Origin: Ruegeria sp. ANG-R
GTDB lineage: Bacteria > Pseudomonadota > Alphaproteobacteria > Rhodobacterales > Rhodobacteraceae
Reading direction: 5' to 3'
DNA length: 64,000 nt
Assembly (NCBI RefSeq): GCF_000813985.1
Contig: NZ_JWLJ01000011.1
Location: 1 to 64,000 of the forward strand
In this document: positions 18,013-27,155 of the stretch, piece after piece
Numbering within the stretch: the first letter of the stretch is position 1
Layout: every line of letters begins with the position of its first letter
Translations under genes and position numbers: made by a program
Notes under the pieces: generated by a model
What the model saw: the letters and a program-made list of their open reading frames with translations, nothing else
What the model was told of the DNA's origin: nothing
Database searches by the model: none

Positions 18013-18599
18013 TGACACGGCGCAAACTGACGTCAGACGAGATCGAGCTGTGGCGCAAGGTCGCCAAGCAGGCTGAGCGGCTGCATCCTGAACTTCCGCA
18101 GACAGTTCATCCCACAACTCTACCCAAACCCAAGCCGACCAAAGCGCCAATAGCACGGATCGATGTTTTCGAACTTGGCCAGACCGCATCAGCCAAACCG
18201 GTGCGGCACAATCTGAAACCCTCTGTGACAGAAGGCCTGCGGGCAAACCCGGTGCAGATGGACACCAAAGCATTTGGTCGCATGAAGCGTGGCAAGCTCA
18301 AGCCCGAGGGCAAGCTCGACCTGCACGGGATGCGGATGAATGCAGCCCATCCCGCGCTGGTGCGGTTCATCCTGACGGCGCAGGCGCAGGGCAAGCGGCT
18401 TGTTCTGGTGATCACCGGCAAGGGCAAGGATCGCGATGAGCCCGGCCCAATCCCGACGCCACGCGGTGTTTTGCGAAATCAGGTTCCGCACTGGCTGTCT
18501 ATTCCGCCGCTTGCGCAAGCAGTGTTGCAGGTGACCCCCGCTCATATCAGCCATGGCGGCGACGGCGCCTATTACGTTTATCTCAGGCGCATTCGTTAG
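18012..18599 (+). CDS. Smr-domain protein
   Basis: The C-terminal half (about residues 90-190) is an Smr (small MutS-related) domain with the signature LDLHGMRM and the later VLVITGKGKD loop, found in nicking endonucleases and RNA-linked proteins. The N-terminal half is basic, proline-rich and probably disordered. In many alphaproteobacteria an Smr gene follows mltA. The start overlaps the mltA stop (TGATG). Biochemical role not known. It ends 11 bp from the convergent sulfatase gene. Confidence 0.9.
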   Translation: MTRRKLTSDEIELWRKVAKQAERLHPELPQTVHPTTLPKPKPTKAPIARIDVFELGQTASAKPVRHNLKPSVTEGLRANPVQMDTKAFGRMKRGKLKPEGKLDLHGMRMNAAHPALVRFILTAQAQGKRLVLVITGKGKDRDEPGPIPTPRGVLRNQVPHWLSIPPLAQAVLQVTPAHISHGGDGAYYVYLRRIR

Positions 18600-18610
18600 G
18601 TGTTCCGCAG

Positions 18611-20143
18611 TTAAGGATGCCGCGGCCCATCTGGTGTGATCATCCAGTTCGACAGGGTTTTGTCCATGTTCCGCATCCGGTGGCGAAGCATGTCGCGTGT
18701 CATGCGTGCAAGAGTTGCAGCGTGTTCGGGGCGTTCGGCTACGTTCTCCAGCTCTCCCCGCCCTTTGCCGTCGAATAGTAAAGGCGGCAGATCGGCCGCA
18801 AATTGGATCAGCGTGAAACGGTCATCGCGCAGGATGCTCAGGCAGCTATCCTCCAGCCCTGTCTCAAGATCGCGCTGCCAGTGCGTTGGGATCAGCGGAT
18901 CGGCGAAATCCAGTTCGGAGAACGAATAGCGGCGCCAGTCCATTGGTGGAGTTGGATCGTCATTCTGAACGAACGGCGTTAGCGAACGTCCGTTCATGGA
19001 ATCCGGTACGGGCTGACCAACCCAGTCGAGAATTGTCGGTACGATATCGATGGATTCCGTCGGCGCCTCTACACGCTTGCCTTGGGCACCGCCGGGCACG
19101 CGCAAGATCAGAGGCGTATGGTATGCAGCATCATAAACCGACATCTTGCCCCAGCTGTGCCGATCACCCAGCATCTCTCCGTGATCGGCGGTGATCACCA
19201 GCAGCGTATTATCATATTGTCCGGTTTCTTTCAGGAAGGACACGACGCGGCCGATATGATGATCCACTTCGGTTGCCAGACCCAGATAAATCGCGCGCAG
19301 CGTCTGCACCACCTCGTCTGTGGGCTCAAGGTCCGGGAAGCCTTCGACGAACCCGGCAACGGTAGTGTTGGTTCGAGCCGGTGCAAAAAACGGATGCAGA
19401 GCATCTTCTGCCGCAGGCGTCGGCAAGCGCGATGGCACGGGCAGCGAGGCGGGGTCATACATCCGGTTGTATGGCGCAGGGGCGACCAGCGGCGGATGTG
19501 GGCGCAGATAGGTCAGATGCGCAAACCAGCCCCGGTCGTCATCCGCGTAAGCCGGCATGGTGTCCAGAAACCGGTCAGTCAGAAAGGCGGTGTCACTGTC
19601 TTCGGCTGCGTAGAAAGCCGGATCATTCAAAGCAGGTGTTCCGCCATCTGCTGCCACCGGTTTGAATACATCGAAATAGGTGTCGAACCGATAACCCCGG
19701 TTTTTCAGATGCGACCGCCAGGGAAATGACATCTCCATCCGCATCTCGAGCATTTCCTGAAAACCGGCCATGTGGAATTCATATGATCTGAGGGCCGGAT
19801 CGCTGGCATCAAACACACGCGGGTCTTGCGAAGTGTCGGTATATCCAAACAACATCGGTAAATACCCGGCCTTGCGCATTTCACTTGCGATTGTTGGGGT
19901 ATCGTGACGCAAGGGTGTGCCGTTTCGTACAGACCGATGGTTCATCGCGTATTGTCCGGTCAGCAATGAGGCACGCGATGGCCCGCACGGGTTGGTGACC
20001 GAAAAATGCCGGGTGAACGAAACGCTGTCCTCCATCAATGCGCGCATATGAGGCAGATCCACATGCGATGCCAACGCTCCGAACAGGCAATCTGCCCGCA
20101 TCTGGTCGGTTATGATAAACAGGACGTTGCGTTTGTCTTTCAT
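18611..20143 (-). CDS. sulfatase-fold hydrolase (phosphonate monoester hydrolase/arylsulfatase type)
   Basis: A 510-residue alkaline-phosphatase-superfamily enzyme. The formylglycine motif CGPSRASLLTG follows LLFIITDQMRAD, and the metal ligands include DHGEMLGDRHSWGK. NHRSVRNGTPL after the motif and the C-terminal LPPLLFDGKG with the DKTLSNW ending resemble the rhizobial phosphonate monoester hydrolase/phosphodiesterase as I recall it more than classical arylsulfatases. The start at 20143 is chosen for its AGGAG ribosome-binding site and because MKDKRNVLFIITDQ is the normal N-terminus. No signal peptide is seen, so it is cytoplasmic. It needs a formylglycine-generating enzyme encoded elsewhere. 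Confidence 0.85.
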   Translation of the reverse strand: MKDKRNVLFIITDQMRADCLFGALASHVDLPHMRALMEDSVSFTRHFSVTNPCGPSRASLLTGQYAMNHRSVRNGTPLRHDTPTIASEMRKAGYLPMLFGYTDTSQDPRVFDASDPALRSYEFHMAGFQEMLEMRMEMSFPWRSHLKNRGYRFDTYFDVFKPVAADGGTPALNDPAFYAAEDSDTAFLTDRFLDTMPAYADDDRGWFAHLTYLRPHPPLVAPAPYNRMYDPASLPVPSRLPTPAAEDALHPFFAPARTNTTVAGFVEGFPDLEPTDEVVQTLRAIYLGLATEVDHHIGRVVSFLKETGQYDNTLLVITADHGEMLGDRHSWGKMSVYDAAYHTPLILRVPGGAQGKRVEAPTESIDIVPTILDWVGQPVPDSMNGRSLTPFVQNDDPTPPMDWRRYSFSELDFADPLIPTHWQRDLETGLEDSCLSILRDDRFTLIQFAADLPPLLFDGKGRGELENVAERPEHAATLARMTRDMLRHRMRNMDKTLSNWMITPDGPRHP

Positions 20144-20515
20144 GTCCCGGTGCTCCTGATCGCCGGACCGAATCCTGGTGTCCGGGTGGTTTTCCTGCTT
20201 GGCATGTCCTGCGGTATTGCCCGCTTTGCCCATGATTGCGATGCCCAACCCTGAAAATCCACAAAAGGCGGCGCGATTCAACTAAAAACGGAATAATTCA
20301 GTTGAGTAAGTTGGTTTTTGTGGGTTAATGTTGGTGTGCTGTGTGGAGATTTGCGAAATTGATACCTCAAATGTGCTGCCAAATGCAGCGTTTCAGAGTG
20401 ACAATACAACCGGGAAAGCCGTGTGCAACGACGATCCGTTACACATCCCGTTTGTCCGTATCATGAAAGTGCTTCGGAATACCGGACCTGACATTGCGAT
20501 GAGAGGTGAAACCAG
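20144..20515. other. intergenic stretch between divergent hydrolase and phosphatase genes
   Basis: About 370 bp without a convincing gene. The middle (about 20280-20340) is A+T-rich and probably carries the promoters of the two diverging genes, but I see no strong -35/-10 pair; TTGAGT at 20302-20307 has only a poor -10 partner. A 64-codon open frame at 20328-20522 runs into the phosphatase gene and does not look like a protein. Confidence 0.5.
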
Positions 20516-21319
20516 ATGCTGAATTCACCCGACGCTGTTGCGACGCCTGACAACACTGCAGATATCGCGACCCACGCGAATGAAATCGCCCGTATCGCCG
20601 CAGACGCCGCGCGCGGGTATTTTCGCGGAACACTGGGCGTCGAATTCAAGGCGGATGAAAGCCCGGTCACACAAGCGGATAAGGGTGTTGAAGCCGTGGT
20701 GCGGCAGTATCTGGCGGACAAATTCCCCGATGACGGCATTTTTGGTGAAGAACAGGGGTTCGAAGGGCTGGATCGGCAAAATGTCTGGATCGTCGACCCT
20801 ATAGATGGTACCCGCTCTTTCCTGTCGGGGCATCCGTTGTTTGGGTTCCTGCTGGGGTATCTGACGGACGGGGTACCTCGATTGGGTGTTATCGGAATGC
20901 CGGCGCTGAACGAAGTTCTGATCGGCATGAAGGATCAGGGGGCGACGCTGAATGGCAAGCCCGTCAGCGTCAGTGGAACATGCCGGCTGAGCGATGCTGT
21001 TCTGTTCGTCAACGAAGGCGATAAGATTTACCGGGATCACCCGGCGCTTTTTGACCGGTTGATGACATCAGGACAGACCCGGCGGTTTGCGTATGACTGC
21101 TATCCACATGCGCTGCTTGCGATGGGTCACGTGGATGCGGTGATCGACTATGATCTGCAGCCCTACGATTATCTTCCTGTCACTGCCGTTGTCGAAGCCG
21201 CAGGCGGTATCATGAGCGATTGGGACGGAAAACCGCTGGATCTGAATTCGGATGGCCGGGTGATATCGGCGGCTACACCACAATTACACGCAGAGCTTCT
21301 TGAATTGGTGAACGGATAG
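20516..21319 (+). CDS. inositol-monophosphatase-family phosphatase (HisN-type histidinol phosphatase likely)
   Basis: A 267-residue Mg-dependent phosphatase of the inositol monophosphatase family. The metal-site motifs are GEEQGFEG (about residues 79-86), WIVDPIDGTRSF (about 92-103) and QPYDYLPVTAVVEAAGG (about 215-231). The DPIDGTRSF-SGHP pattern and overall length suit HisN, the histidinol-phosphate phosphatase of actinobacteria and alphaproteobacteria, but substrate cannot be settled by reading. A good AGAGGTG ribosome-binding site supports the start. The next gene starts 4 bp later. Confidence 0.88.
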   Translation: MLNSPDAVATPDNTADIATHANEIARIAADAARGYFRGTLGVEFKADESPVTQADKGVEAVVRQYLADKFPDDGIFGEEQGFEGLDRQNVWIVDPIDGTRSFLSGHPLFGFLLGYLTDGVPRLGVIGMPALNEVLIGMKDQGATLNGKPVSVSGTCRLSDAVLFVNEGDKIYRDHPALFDRLMTSGQTRRFAYDCYPHALLAMGHVDAVIDYDLQPYDYLPVTAVVEAAGGIMSDWDGKPLDLNSDGRVISAATPQLHAELLELVNG

Positions 21320-21323
21320 CGGA

Positions 21324-23024
21324 ATGGCGATCGTCAGTTTTCTCATAAGCCTGGCCGGAGCAACAATGTTGCTGCTCTATGCCGTGCGCATGGTGCGCAC
21401 GGGGATTGAACGCAGCTATGGCGCATCGTTTCAGCGGGTGATGACGACGCAGCGCAGCTACGCGCAGGCGTCGATGGTCGGTCTTGCAATGGCGGTCGTG
21501 CTGCAAAGCTCGGCGGCGGTTGCATTGCTGACTTCGGGGTTTGCGGCGGGTGGAATGCTGGCCTTTCCAGCCGGGCTGGCGATGGTTCTGGGTGGGGATC
21601 TGGGCTCGGCGCTGATCATTCAGGTGCTTTCATTCAAACTGGATTGGCTGGTGCCGATGCTGCTTGCGGTCGGCGGCTATCTGTTCGTCAAGACCGAGGC
21701 GAAGAAGTCGCGCCAACTGGGCCGTATTCTGATGGGCGTCGCCTTCATCCTGATTTCGCTCCGGTTCCTGCGCGAGGCGATGGACCCGATCCGTGACAGT
21801 GCGTTTCTGCCTGCCATAGCAGAGTATCTTGCACGCGATTATATCACTGCGTTTCTGGTCGGCGGTGCGCTGGCCTTTGTCATGCATTCGTCGGTTGCGG
21901 CGATTTTGATGTGCGTGACGCTGGTGCAGATCGGGGCGATCCCCTTTGCCGCGGGATTGTCGCTGGTGCTGGGGGCAAACTTCGGATCGGCTTTCATCCC
22001 GGTCTGGCTGACCCGTGGTATGGCCCAGTCGGCCCGGCGCATCCCCTTCGCCAATCTGGCGCTACGGGGCAGCTGGTCAATCGTTTCGCTGTTTGCGGCG
22101 AATCTGGCGCTGCGGGCCGGGGTTTTGGGGGATCTGCAAGGCGGGCAGATGCTTGTGAACGCGCATTTGATGTTCAACGCCTCACTTCTGCTTCTCGCGC
22201 TGCCATTTTGCGGTAGGTTGCGCGCCCCGTTCGAACAATTGCTGCCCGATCCGAAAAGCCCCGAAAGCGGCGCACAACCCGGGCAACCGATCAGCGCGCT
22301 GGATATCGATACAATCGGCAGACCAAGTCAGGCTCTGTCCAGCCTCAAGCGCGAGCTTTTGCGGATGAGCGACATGGTTGGCTCAATGTTCCGGCCCGCG
22401 CTGGACCTCTATCGCAGCGGCGACAAAGAGCAGATCCGCGCGATCCGGGATATGGATGCAAATGTGAATGATTGCCTGTCCGGTATCCGGCGATACGTCG
22501 CGGCGATCCCCGCTGACGCGTTTGGCAAGGAGAATGCCAAGATCGCGCGGGACCTGATGGAATACGCCATCCGGCTGGAGACTGCCGGCGACGTGGTGGC
22601 CAAGCGCCTGACCGCTCTGGCGGACGACATGCGCAAAAAGGGGGCCTCGTTCTCCAAAGAAGGCTGGTCAGAACTGGTCGAGATGCACGAGGGCATCCTT
22701 GCCAATCTGAAACTGGCCTCGAACGTGCTGATTTCGGACGATCTGGAAAGCGCACGCCTGCTGAGCCTCGAGAAGACCGAAATCAAACGCGCCGAGCGCG
22801 ACAGCCGCAAACGTCACCTGAAACGCCTGCAACATGGCAGCGCAGAAAGCTTTGAGACCAGCGATATCCATCTTGAGACACTGCGCGCCTTCCGTGAATT
22901 CAACAGTCACATCGCGGCTGTCGCCTATCCGATCCTGTATCGCAACGGACAATTGCTCGAAACCCGGCTGATTGAAGAATTGCCGCAGATGGAACAAGAC
23001 GCAGAGACCGAGGTCAAAGGGTGA
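21324..23024 (+). CDS. Na/Pi cotransporter-family protein with PhoU-like domain
   Basis: A 566-residue membrane protein. The N-terminal 300 residues contain two Na/Pi-cotransporter repeats, with VLQSSAAVALLTSGF near residues 55-69 and MHSSVAAILM-type sequence near 190. The cytoplasmic C-terminus (about 335-550) is helical and PhoU-like. Relatives import or export phosphate, or bind other anions. It starts 4 bp after the phosphatase gene, so phosphate released by that enzyme may be linked to this transporter; this link is an inference. Confidence 0.9.
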   Translation: MAIVSFLISLAGATMLLLYAVRMVRTGIERSYGASFQRVMTTQRSYAQASMVGLAMAVVLQSSAAVALLTSGFAAGGMLAFPAGLAMVLGGDLGSALIIQVLSFKLDWLVPMLLAVGGYLFVKTEAKKSRQLGRILMGVAFILISLRFLREAMDPIRDSAFLPAIAEYLARDYITAFLVGGALAFVMHSSVAAILMCVTLVQIGAIPFAAGLSLVLGANFGSAFIPVWLTRGMAQSARRIPFANLALRGSWSIVSLFAANLALRAGVLGDLQGGQMLVNAHLMFNASLLLLALPFCGRLRAPFEQLLPDPKSPESGAQPGQPISALDIDTIGRPSQALSSLKRELLRMSDMVGSMFRPALDLYRSGDKEQIRAIRDMDANVNDCLSGIRRYVAAIPADAFGKENAKIARDLMEYAIRLETAGDVVAKRLTALADDMRKKGASFSKEGWSELVEMHEGILANLKLASNVLISDDLESARLLSLEKTEIKRAERDSRKRHLKRLQHGSAESFETSDIHLETLRAFREFNSHIAAVAYPILYRNGQLLETRLIEELPQMEQDAETEVKG

Positions 23025-23100
23025 CAAGCGCGGTCACCGACCCGCCTTGCGGGAGCACCCGGGTTGAGCTGACAGTGTCTTTTTCAGGGGCAGTCTGACG

Positions 23101-23940
23101 GTGAGCATCAGCATTGTCTTCATAATCCTTGCCGCGGCTTTGCTTCATGCGATCTGGAACACCGTTGTCAAAACGGCCGCAGACCGAACTGTTACGCTGG
23201 GGCTGGTCGCTCTGGGGCATGTGATACCGGGGGTGTTGATGGTGGCGGTGTTGCCGCTGCCCGGTATCGAGAGCCTGCCCTATCTGGCGGGCTCCACGGT
23301 CGTGCACTTCGGGTATTTCTATATGCTGAACCAAGCCTACCGGCACGGTGATCTCAGCGTTGTCTACCCGATCGCGCGCGGTGTCGTTCCCGCACTTGTC
23401 GCGCTTTGGGCCGTGATCTTTGCGGGTGAGCATCTGCCCATGCAGGCGTGGGTCGGGATCGCAGTAATCGCCATGGGTATTCAAATATCCAGCTGGTCGG
23501 TTCTGAGACAGGGGGTCGGCAGGGCGTCGCTCGTTTTTGCATTGGGAACGGGATTCTGTATTTCCATCTACTCGCTGGTGGATGGTCTGGGTGTGCGGCT
23601 GTCGGGCAATATCCTCAGCTATTGGGCATGGCATTCGGTGCTGCACATCTTTGTTGCCGGTTTCGTCGCAATCCGCAGAGGCGCCCTTTTGCTGCAACTG
23701 CCGCTGCGGACCTGGGCCGTTGGGCTGGCAGGCGGAATGGTATCGATGACCGCCTATGGCCTGGTGCTTTACGCCAAGAATTTCGCGCCACTTGGCGTTG
23801 TATCGGCCTTGCGCGAAACCTCGGTGATCTTTGCAGCTCTGATCGGGTTCCTGTTGTTGGGTGAAGGCAACCCGATGCGTCGGTTGCTGGCGGCGGTGAT
23901 GATGGCGGCGGGCGTGACAATGATCGCACTGTCGTCATGA
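23101..23940 (+). CDS. EamA/DMT-family transporter
   Basis: A 279-residue protein with about ten hydrophobic segments arranged as two EamA repeats. HGDLSVVYPIARGVVPALVA at about residues 82-101 and GVVSALRETSVIFAALIGF near 235-253 are the equivalent repeat motifs. Such drug/metabolite-transporter proteins export amino acids, metabolites or drugs; the substrate is unknown. The start is GTG with a weak AGGGG upstream. No obvious functional link to the neighbours. Confidence 0.9.
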   Translation: MSISIVFIILAAALLHAIWNTVVKTAADRTVTLGLVALGHVIPGVLMVAVLPLPGIESLPYLAGSTVVHFGYFYMLNQAYRHGDLSVVYPIARGVVPALVALWAVIFAGEHLPMQAWVGIAVIAMGIQISSWSVLRQGVGRASLVFALGTGFCISIYSLVDGLGVRLSGNILSYWAWHSVLHIFVAGFVAIRRGALLLQLPLRTWAVGLAGGMVSMTAYGLVLYAKNFAPLGVVSALRETSVIFAALIGFLLLGEGNPMRRLLAAVMMAAGVTMIALSS

Positions 23941-24029
23941 ACCTATGATGATCTGAGTGCGCTGATTCTTGTGATGGTCTGGAGATTCATCTGCCGTATC
24001 GGGTGTGGAAGTAATTTCAACATGCAAAA

Positions 24030-24046
24030 TTGACCGAAAAAGTCAA
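24030..24046. promoter_or_regulatory. candidate operator for the DeoR-type regulator
   Basis: TTGAC (24030-24034) and GTCAA (24042-24046) form an inverted repeat with a 7-bp A-rich spacer, about 75 bp upstream of the regulator gene in an A+T-rich 178-bp spacer. DeoR-family proteins often bind such short inverted or direct repeats near their own gene. Not more than a suggestion. Confidence 0.3.
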
Positions 24047-24118
24047 AAAAACCAAAATTGTCGCAAAAGATTTACATTTGTTGTGGATTTTTACGCGAAA
24101 ATATGACCGAGTCTAAAC

Positions 24119-25045
24119 ATGGATGATGACAGCTTAACCATCCCCCATCGCGGCCGAGAGCTGCTGGATGTGCTGGCGCGGCTGGGCGGTTCAGCGCGCA
24201 ACACTCAGATCGCCCAGATCATGGACGTTTCTGAGGAAACTGTCCGCCGTCTGGTCAAGGCATTGGCGCGGGCGAACAAGGTCGAGCGCGTGCATGGCGG
24301 CACCTATCTGTCGCGTGCGCAGGACACGCCCATGTTCTCGGGCGCGCTGGAATACAACGCCGATGAGAAAACGAATATCGCCAAACACGTCAGCGGGCTG
24401 CTTGAGGACGGGATGGTGCTGTTCATTGCTGTTGGATCGACCATGACTCATGTGGCTGAACAACTGCGTGAATTGCGCGGCCTGACGGTTGTCAGCAACT
24501 CATTGTCTGTGGTTGCATCTTTGGCCGATCACAATGGTACACGGGCTGTTCTGGCAGGAGGTGAGGTGATCCGGTCTGAACGCGGCAGTTTTGGCCGTGC
24601 GGCTGAAGAACTGGCGTGTCAGTATAGCTATGATGCGGTGATCTGCGGCGCGGATGCGCTGTCACTGGTCGGTGGTGTCCTGGCGTCCAATCCGCTGGAG
24701 GCAAACTTGACTCGTGCCCTTCGGGGGAATGCGCATCGCATGATTGTTGCGGCGGACCACACTAAGTTTGGCGCGAGGGCAGCCAATGTTTCCTGCCCGT
24801 TCGACAAGGTGACGGATCTGGTGACAGATCTCGTTCCGCCAGATGCGTTTGTCCCTGTCTTTGATGAGGCCGGGGTTAAAGTGCATATCGCCTCGGATAA
24901 CGGAACCGGAAACAATAAGGTGGCCGCGGATACCCGGCTTGAGAAAGTCGCGTCGCGGAAGCGAGACAAAAACAGAGAAGCCACCAAAGGCAAAGCTGTC
25001 AAATCGGGTTCTCGGAAACGCAAAAACACAATGAAAGAAACTTAG
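24119..25045 (+). CDS. DeoR/GlpR-family transcriptional regulator with basic C-terminal tail
   Basis: A 308-residue regulator. The N-terminal helix-turn-helix (about residues 8-62) contains AQIMDVSEETVRRLVKALA and HGGTYLS. The sugar-phosphate-sensing domain (about 75-245) has LFIAVGSTMTHVAEQL, LAGGEVIR and AADHTKFGARA, typical of DeoR proteins. Residues about 262-308 form a lysine/arginine-rich tail (for example SRKRDKNREATKGK) absent from ordinary 255-residue members. It lies 9 bp upstream of the ABC importer operon and very probably controls it. DeoR proteins usually sense phosphorylated sugars, which hints at the imported substrate. Confidence 0.92.
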   Translation: MDDDSLTIPHRGRELLDVLARLGGSARNTQIAQIMDVSEETVRRLVKALARANKVERVHGGTYLSRAQDTPMFSGALEYNADEKTNIAKHVSGLLEDGMVLFIAVGSTMTHVAEQLRELRGLTVVSNSLSVVASLADHNGTRAVLAGGEVIRSERGSFGRAAEELACQYSYDAVICGADALSLVGGVLASNPLEANLTRALRGNAHRMIVAADHTKFGARAANVSCPFDKVTDLVTDLVPPDAFVPVFDEAGVKVHIASDNGTGNNKVAADTRLEKVASRKRDKNREATKGKAVKSGSRKRKNTMKET

Positions 25046-25054
25046 GGAGAAAAC

Positions 25055-27094
25055 ATGAAAAAGCTACTTATGTCTGGCGTGGCCTTTGCCACACTTGGGG
25101 GAGCGGCCTGGGCCAATTGCCCCGCAGCAACTGTTGCCGATATGCAGGGCGTATCTGCTGGCGCCTATCCTCAGCAATATAATCTGTCCGAGTTTCAGAC
25201 GGCCGCAAACTGCACGCTCAGTTTTGCCGAAAACCCGGCGATCGGCGACCTGAATGGCATGATCCGTGGCAATGGCGACTTGCCTGCGGTGGCGGACCGT
25301 CTGCCTGCCGAGCCGCTGGTTGTGGTGCCATATGACTCGATTGGTCAGTATGGCGGTGTTCTGGACGCGCTGTCCAACGCCACCGAAAGCGGCACGTCGG
25401 ACTTCCTATCGGTGCGCCACGTGAACCTGTTCCGGTATTCGGACGACCTGCAGACTCTGGTGCCCAATGTGGCGAAATCCTGGGAATGGAACGACGACTT
25501 TACCGAGCTGACCGTAAAGCTGCGTGAAGGCCACAAATGGTCGGACGGTGCGCCCTTTACCTCAGCGGATGTTGTGTTCTGGTACGACAACCTGATGATG
25601 GACACCAACGTCATCGCCGAGGCAAAAGACTATGCGTTGGCAGGCGGTGAACCCATGAAGGTCGAGGCGGTGGACGATACCACAGTCCGCTTCACCCTTG
25701 CGGCCCCCAAGCCGGGTCTGACCGAGACATTCTCGTTCACCTATGTGCAGCCCTATCAGCCCAAGCATTTCTTTGAAAAGTTCCATCCGGCGCTGGACGA
25801 GAACGCCGATGCAAACGCGCAGGCGCTTGGTTATGAGAACGGGTATGAGCTGATCAAAGCCTATTATGGCAATTCGGACTGGATGGATACACCCTCACCG
25901 ATGCTGACAGCGGGTGACAAGCTGGCCGGTCTTCCGACCGATACAATGCCGACGCTTGAAAGCCACATCCTGGTGAAGGAGAGCACCGAGGGTCGTCACT
26001 ATGTGGCCAACCCCTATTTCTTCCAGGTCGATACGCAGGGCAACCAGCTGCCTTACATCTCGGAAATGGATGAAACCTATGTTCCGGATGAAGAGGTCCG
26101 CACGCTCAAGCTGCTGAACGGCGAGGTCGATTACAAGTCGCAGGGTGTGAACCTGACATCGGCTCCGGTGCTGCTGGAAGGGCAGGAGAACGGAAATTAC
26201 ACGGTCGAGGTGATGCCTTCGATCGGCTACCCGGTTTTGACCTTTAACGTAACTGCGGAAGATGAAGCCAAACGCGCGATCTTCAACGATATCCGGTTCA
26301 GAACCGCGATGTCCGTCGCGATGGATCGTAACCAGTTGAACGAGGTTGTCGCCTTTGGTCTGGGTACTCCGACTCAGTACATTGGCTTCTCACCGCGACC
26401 TGATTTCATCGATGAAAAGTGGTCGAACCATGAGATCGCCTTTGATGCTGATCGCGCCAATGCGTTGCTGGACGAAGTCGGATTGGTCGATCAGGATGGC
26501 GACGGTTTCCGCGACTTGCCGAACGGTGACCCGTTCGTTCTGGACTGGCAGTTCTCTACCCAGCCCGCGTCGGCGCAACTGGTGGAACTGATTGCGCAGA
26601 ACTGGAAAGACGTTGGCGTCAATACCGCGATCAAAGAGGTCACCTCGGACGAGTTCCGCGCCGCGCAAACGGCGAACTCGCTGGATATGGGTCTGTGGCT
26701 GAAAAGCCAGCCTGCCGGGTCGATCCTTGGAGATGGCGAAATCTGGGTGCCTCCGTTCGATGGTTATTTCGACGTGCGCACAGGGATGCTCTGGGCTGAA
26801 TACATCAGCTCGAACGGAGAAAACGGTGTTGAACCCCCGGCTTGGGTCGCTGATCTGAAGGCCGCATTGGATACTTATCAGTCCAGCGCGCCGGGCTCTG
26901 ATGCCTCGAAAGCCGCCGCACAGAAGATGGTTGAGATCATGACCGGCGAACTGCTGTTCCTGGGCACCGTCAACGCGCCTGCGCCGATCTATCACTCGAA
27001 CAACCTGCAGAACTTTACCGAGTTCAAAACGCAGTCCTACGAGTTCTATCGGACCTATCCTTACCGCCCCGCCCAGTGGTGGCTGAGCGAGTAA
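25055..27094 (+). CDS. ABC importer substrate-binding protein, family 5
   Basis: A 679-residue periplasmic solute-binding protein of the peptide/opine/nickel family (SBP_bac_5). The signal peptide is residues 1-20, cleaved at AWA-N. The family core begins with VAKSWEWNDDFTELTVKLREG (in part) and GHKWSDGAPFTSADVVFWYD at about residues 150-170. At the N-terminus about 60 extra residues contain Cys22 and Cys53, which could form a disulfide. It is longer than DppA/OppA (about 540). The ribosome-binding site AGGGAG is strong. First gene of the importer operon. Confidence 0.93.
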   Translation: MKKLLMSGVAFATLGGAAWANCPAATVADMQGVSAGAYPQQYNLSEFQTAANCTLSFAENPAIGDLNGMIRGNGDLPAVADRLPAEPLVVVPYDSIGQYGGVLDALSNATESGTSDFLSVRHVNLFRYSDDLQTLVPNVAKSWEWNDDFTELTVKLREGHKWSDGAPFTSADVVFWYDNLMMDTNVIAEAKDYALAGGEPMKVEAVDDTTVRFTLAAPKPGLTETFSFTYVQPYQPKHFFEKFHPALDENADANAQALGYENGYELIKAYYGNSDWMDTPSPMLTAGDKLAGLPTDTMPTLESHILVKESTEGRHYVANPYFFQVDTQGNQLPYISEMDETYVPDEEVRTLKLLNGEVDYKSQGVNLTSAPVLLEGQENGNYTVEVMPSIGYPVLTFNVTAEDEAKRAIFNDIRFRTAMSVAMDRNQLNEVVAFGLGTPTQYIGFSPRPDFIDEKWSNHEIAFDADRANALLDEVGLVDQDGDGFRDLPNGDPFVLDWQFSTQPASAQLVELIAQNWKDVGVNTAIKEVTSDEFRAAQTANSLDMGLWLKSQPAGSILGDGEIWVPPFDGYFDVRTGMLWAEYISSNGENGVEPPAWVADLKAALDTYQSSAPGSDASKAAAQKMVEIMTGELLFLGTVNAPAPIYHSNNLQNFTEFKTQSYEFYRTYPYRPAQWWLSE

Positions 27095-27108
27095 GGTATA
27101 GAAGATAA

Positions 27109-27134
27109 GAAGGTGGGCGCCCGCGCCCACCTTC
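27109..27134 (+). promoter_or_regulatory. intercistronic hairpin after the binding-protein gene
   Basis: GAAGGTGGGCGC (27109-27120) and GCGCCCACCTTC (27123-27134) are perfect 12-base inverted arms with a tiny spacer, giving a very stable stem. No T-run follows, so it is not a classical terminator. Such structures between a binding-protein gene and permease genes usually stabilise the upstream mRNA and lower expression of the downstream genes. Confidence 0.7.
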
Positions 27135-27155
27135 GCGCATCCTGCGGGGACAGAT

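Noticed and set aside
20328..20522. 64-codon plus-strand open frame before the phosphatase gene
   Set aside because: Overlaps the real start and ribosome-binding site of the next gene; composition is not protein-like and there is no ribosome-binding site.
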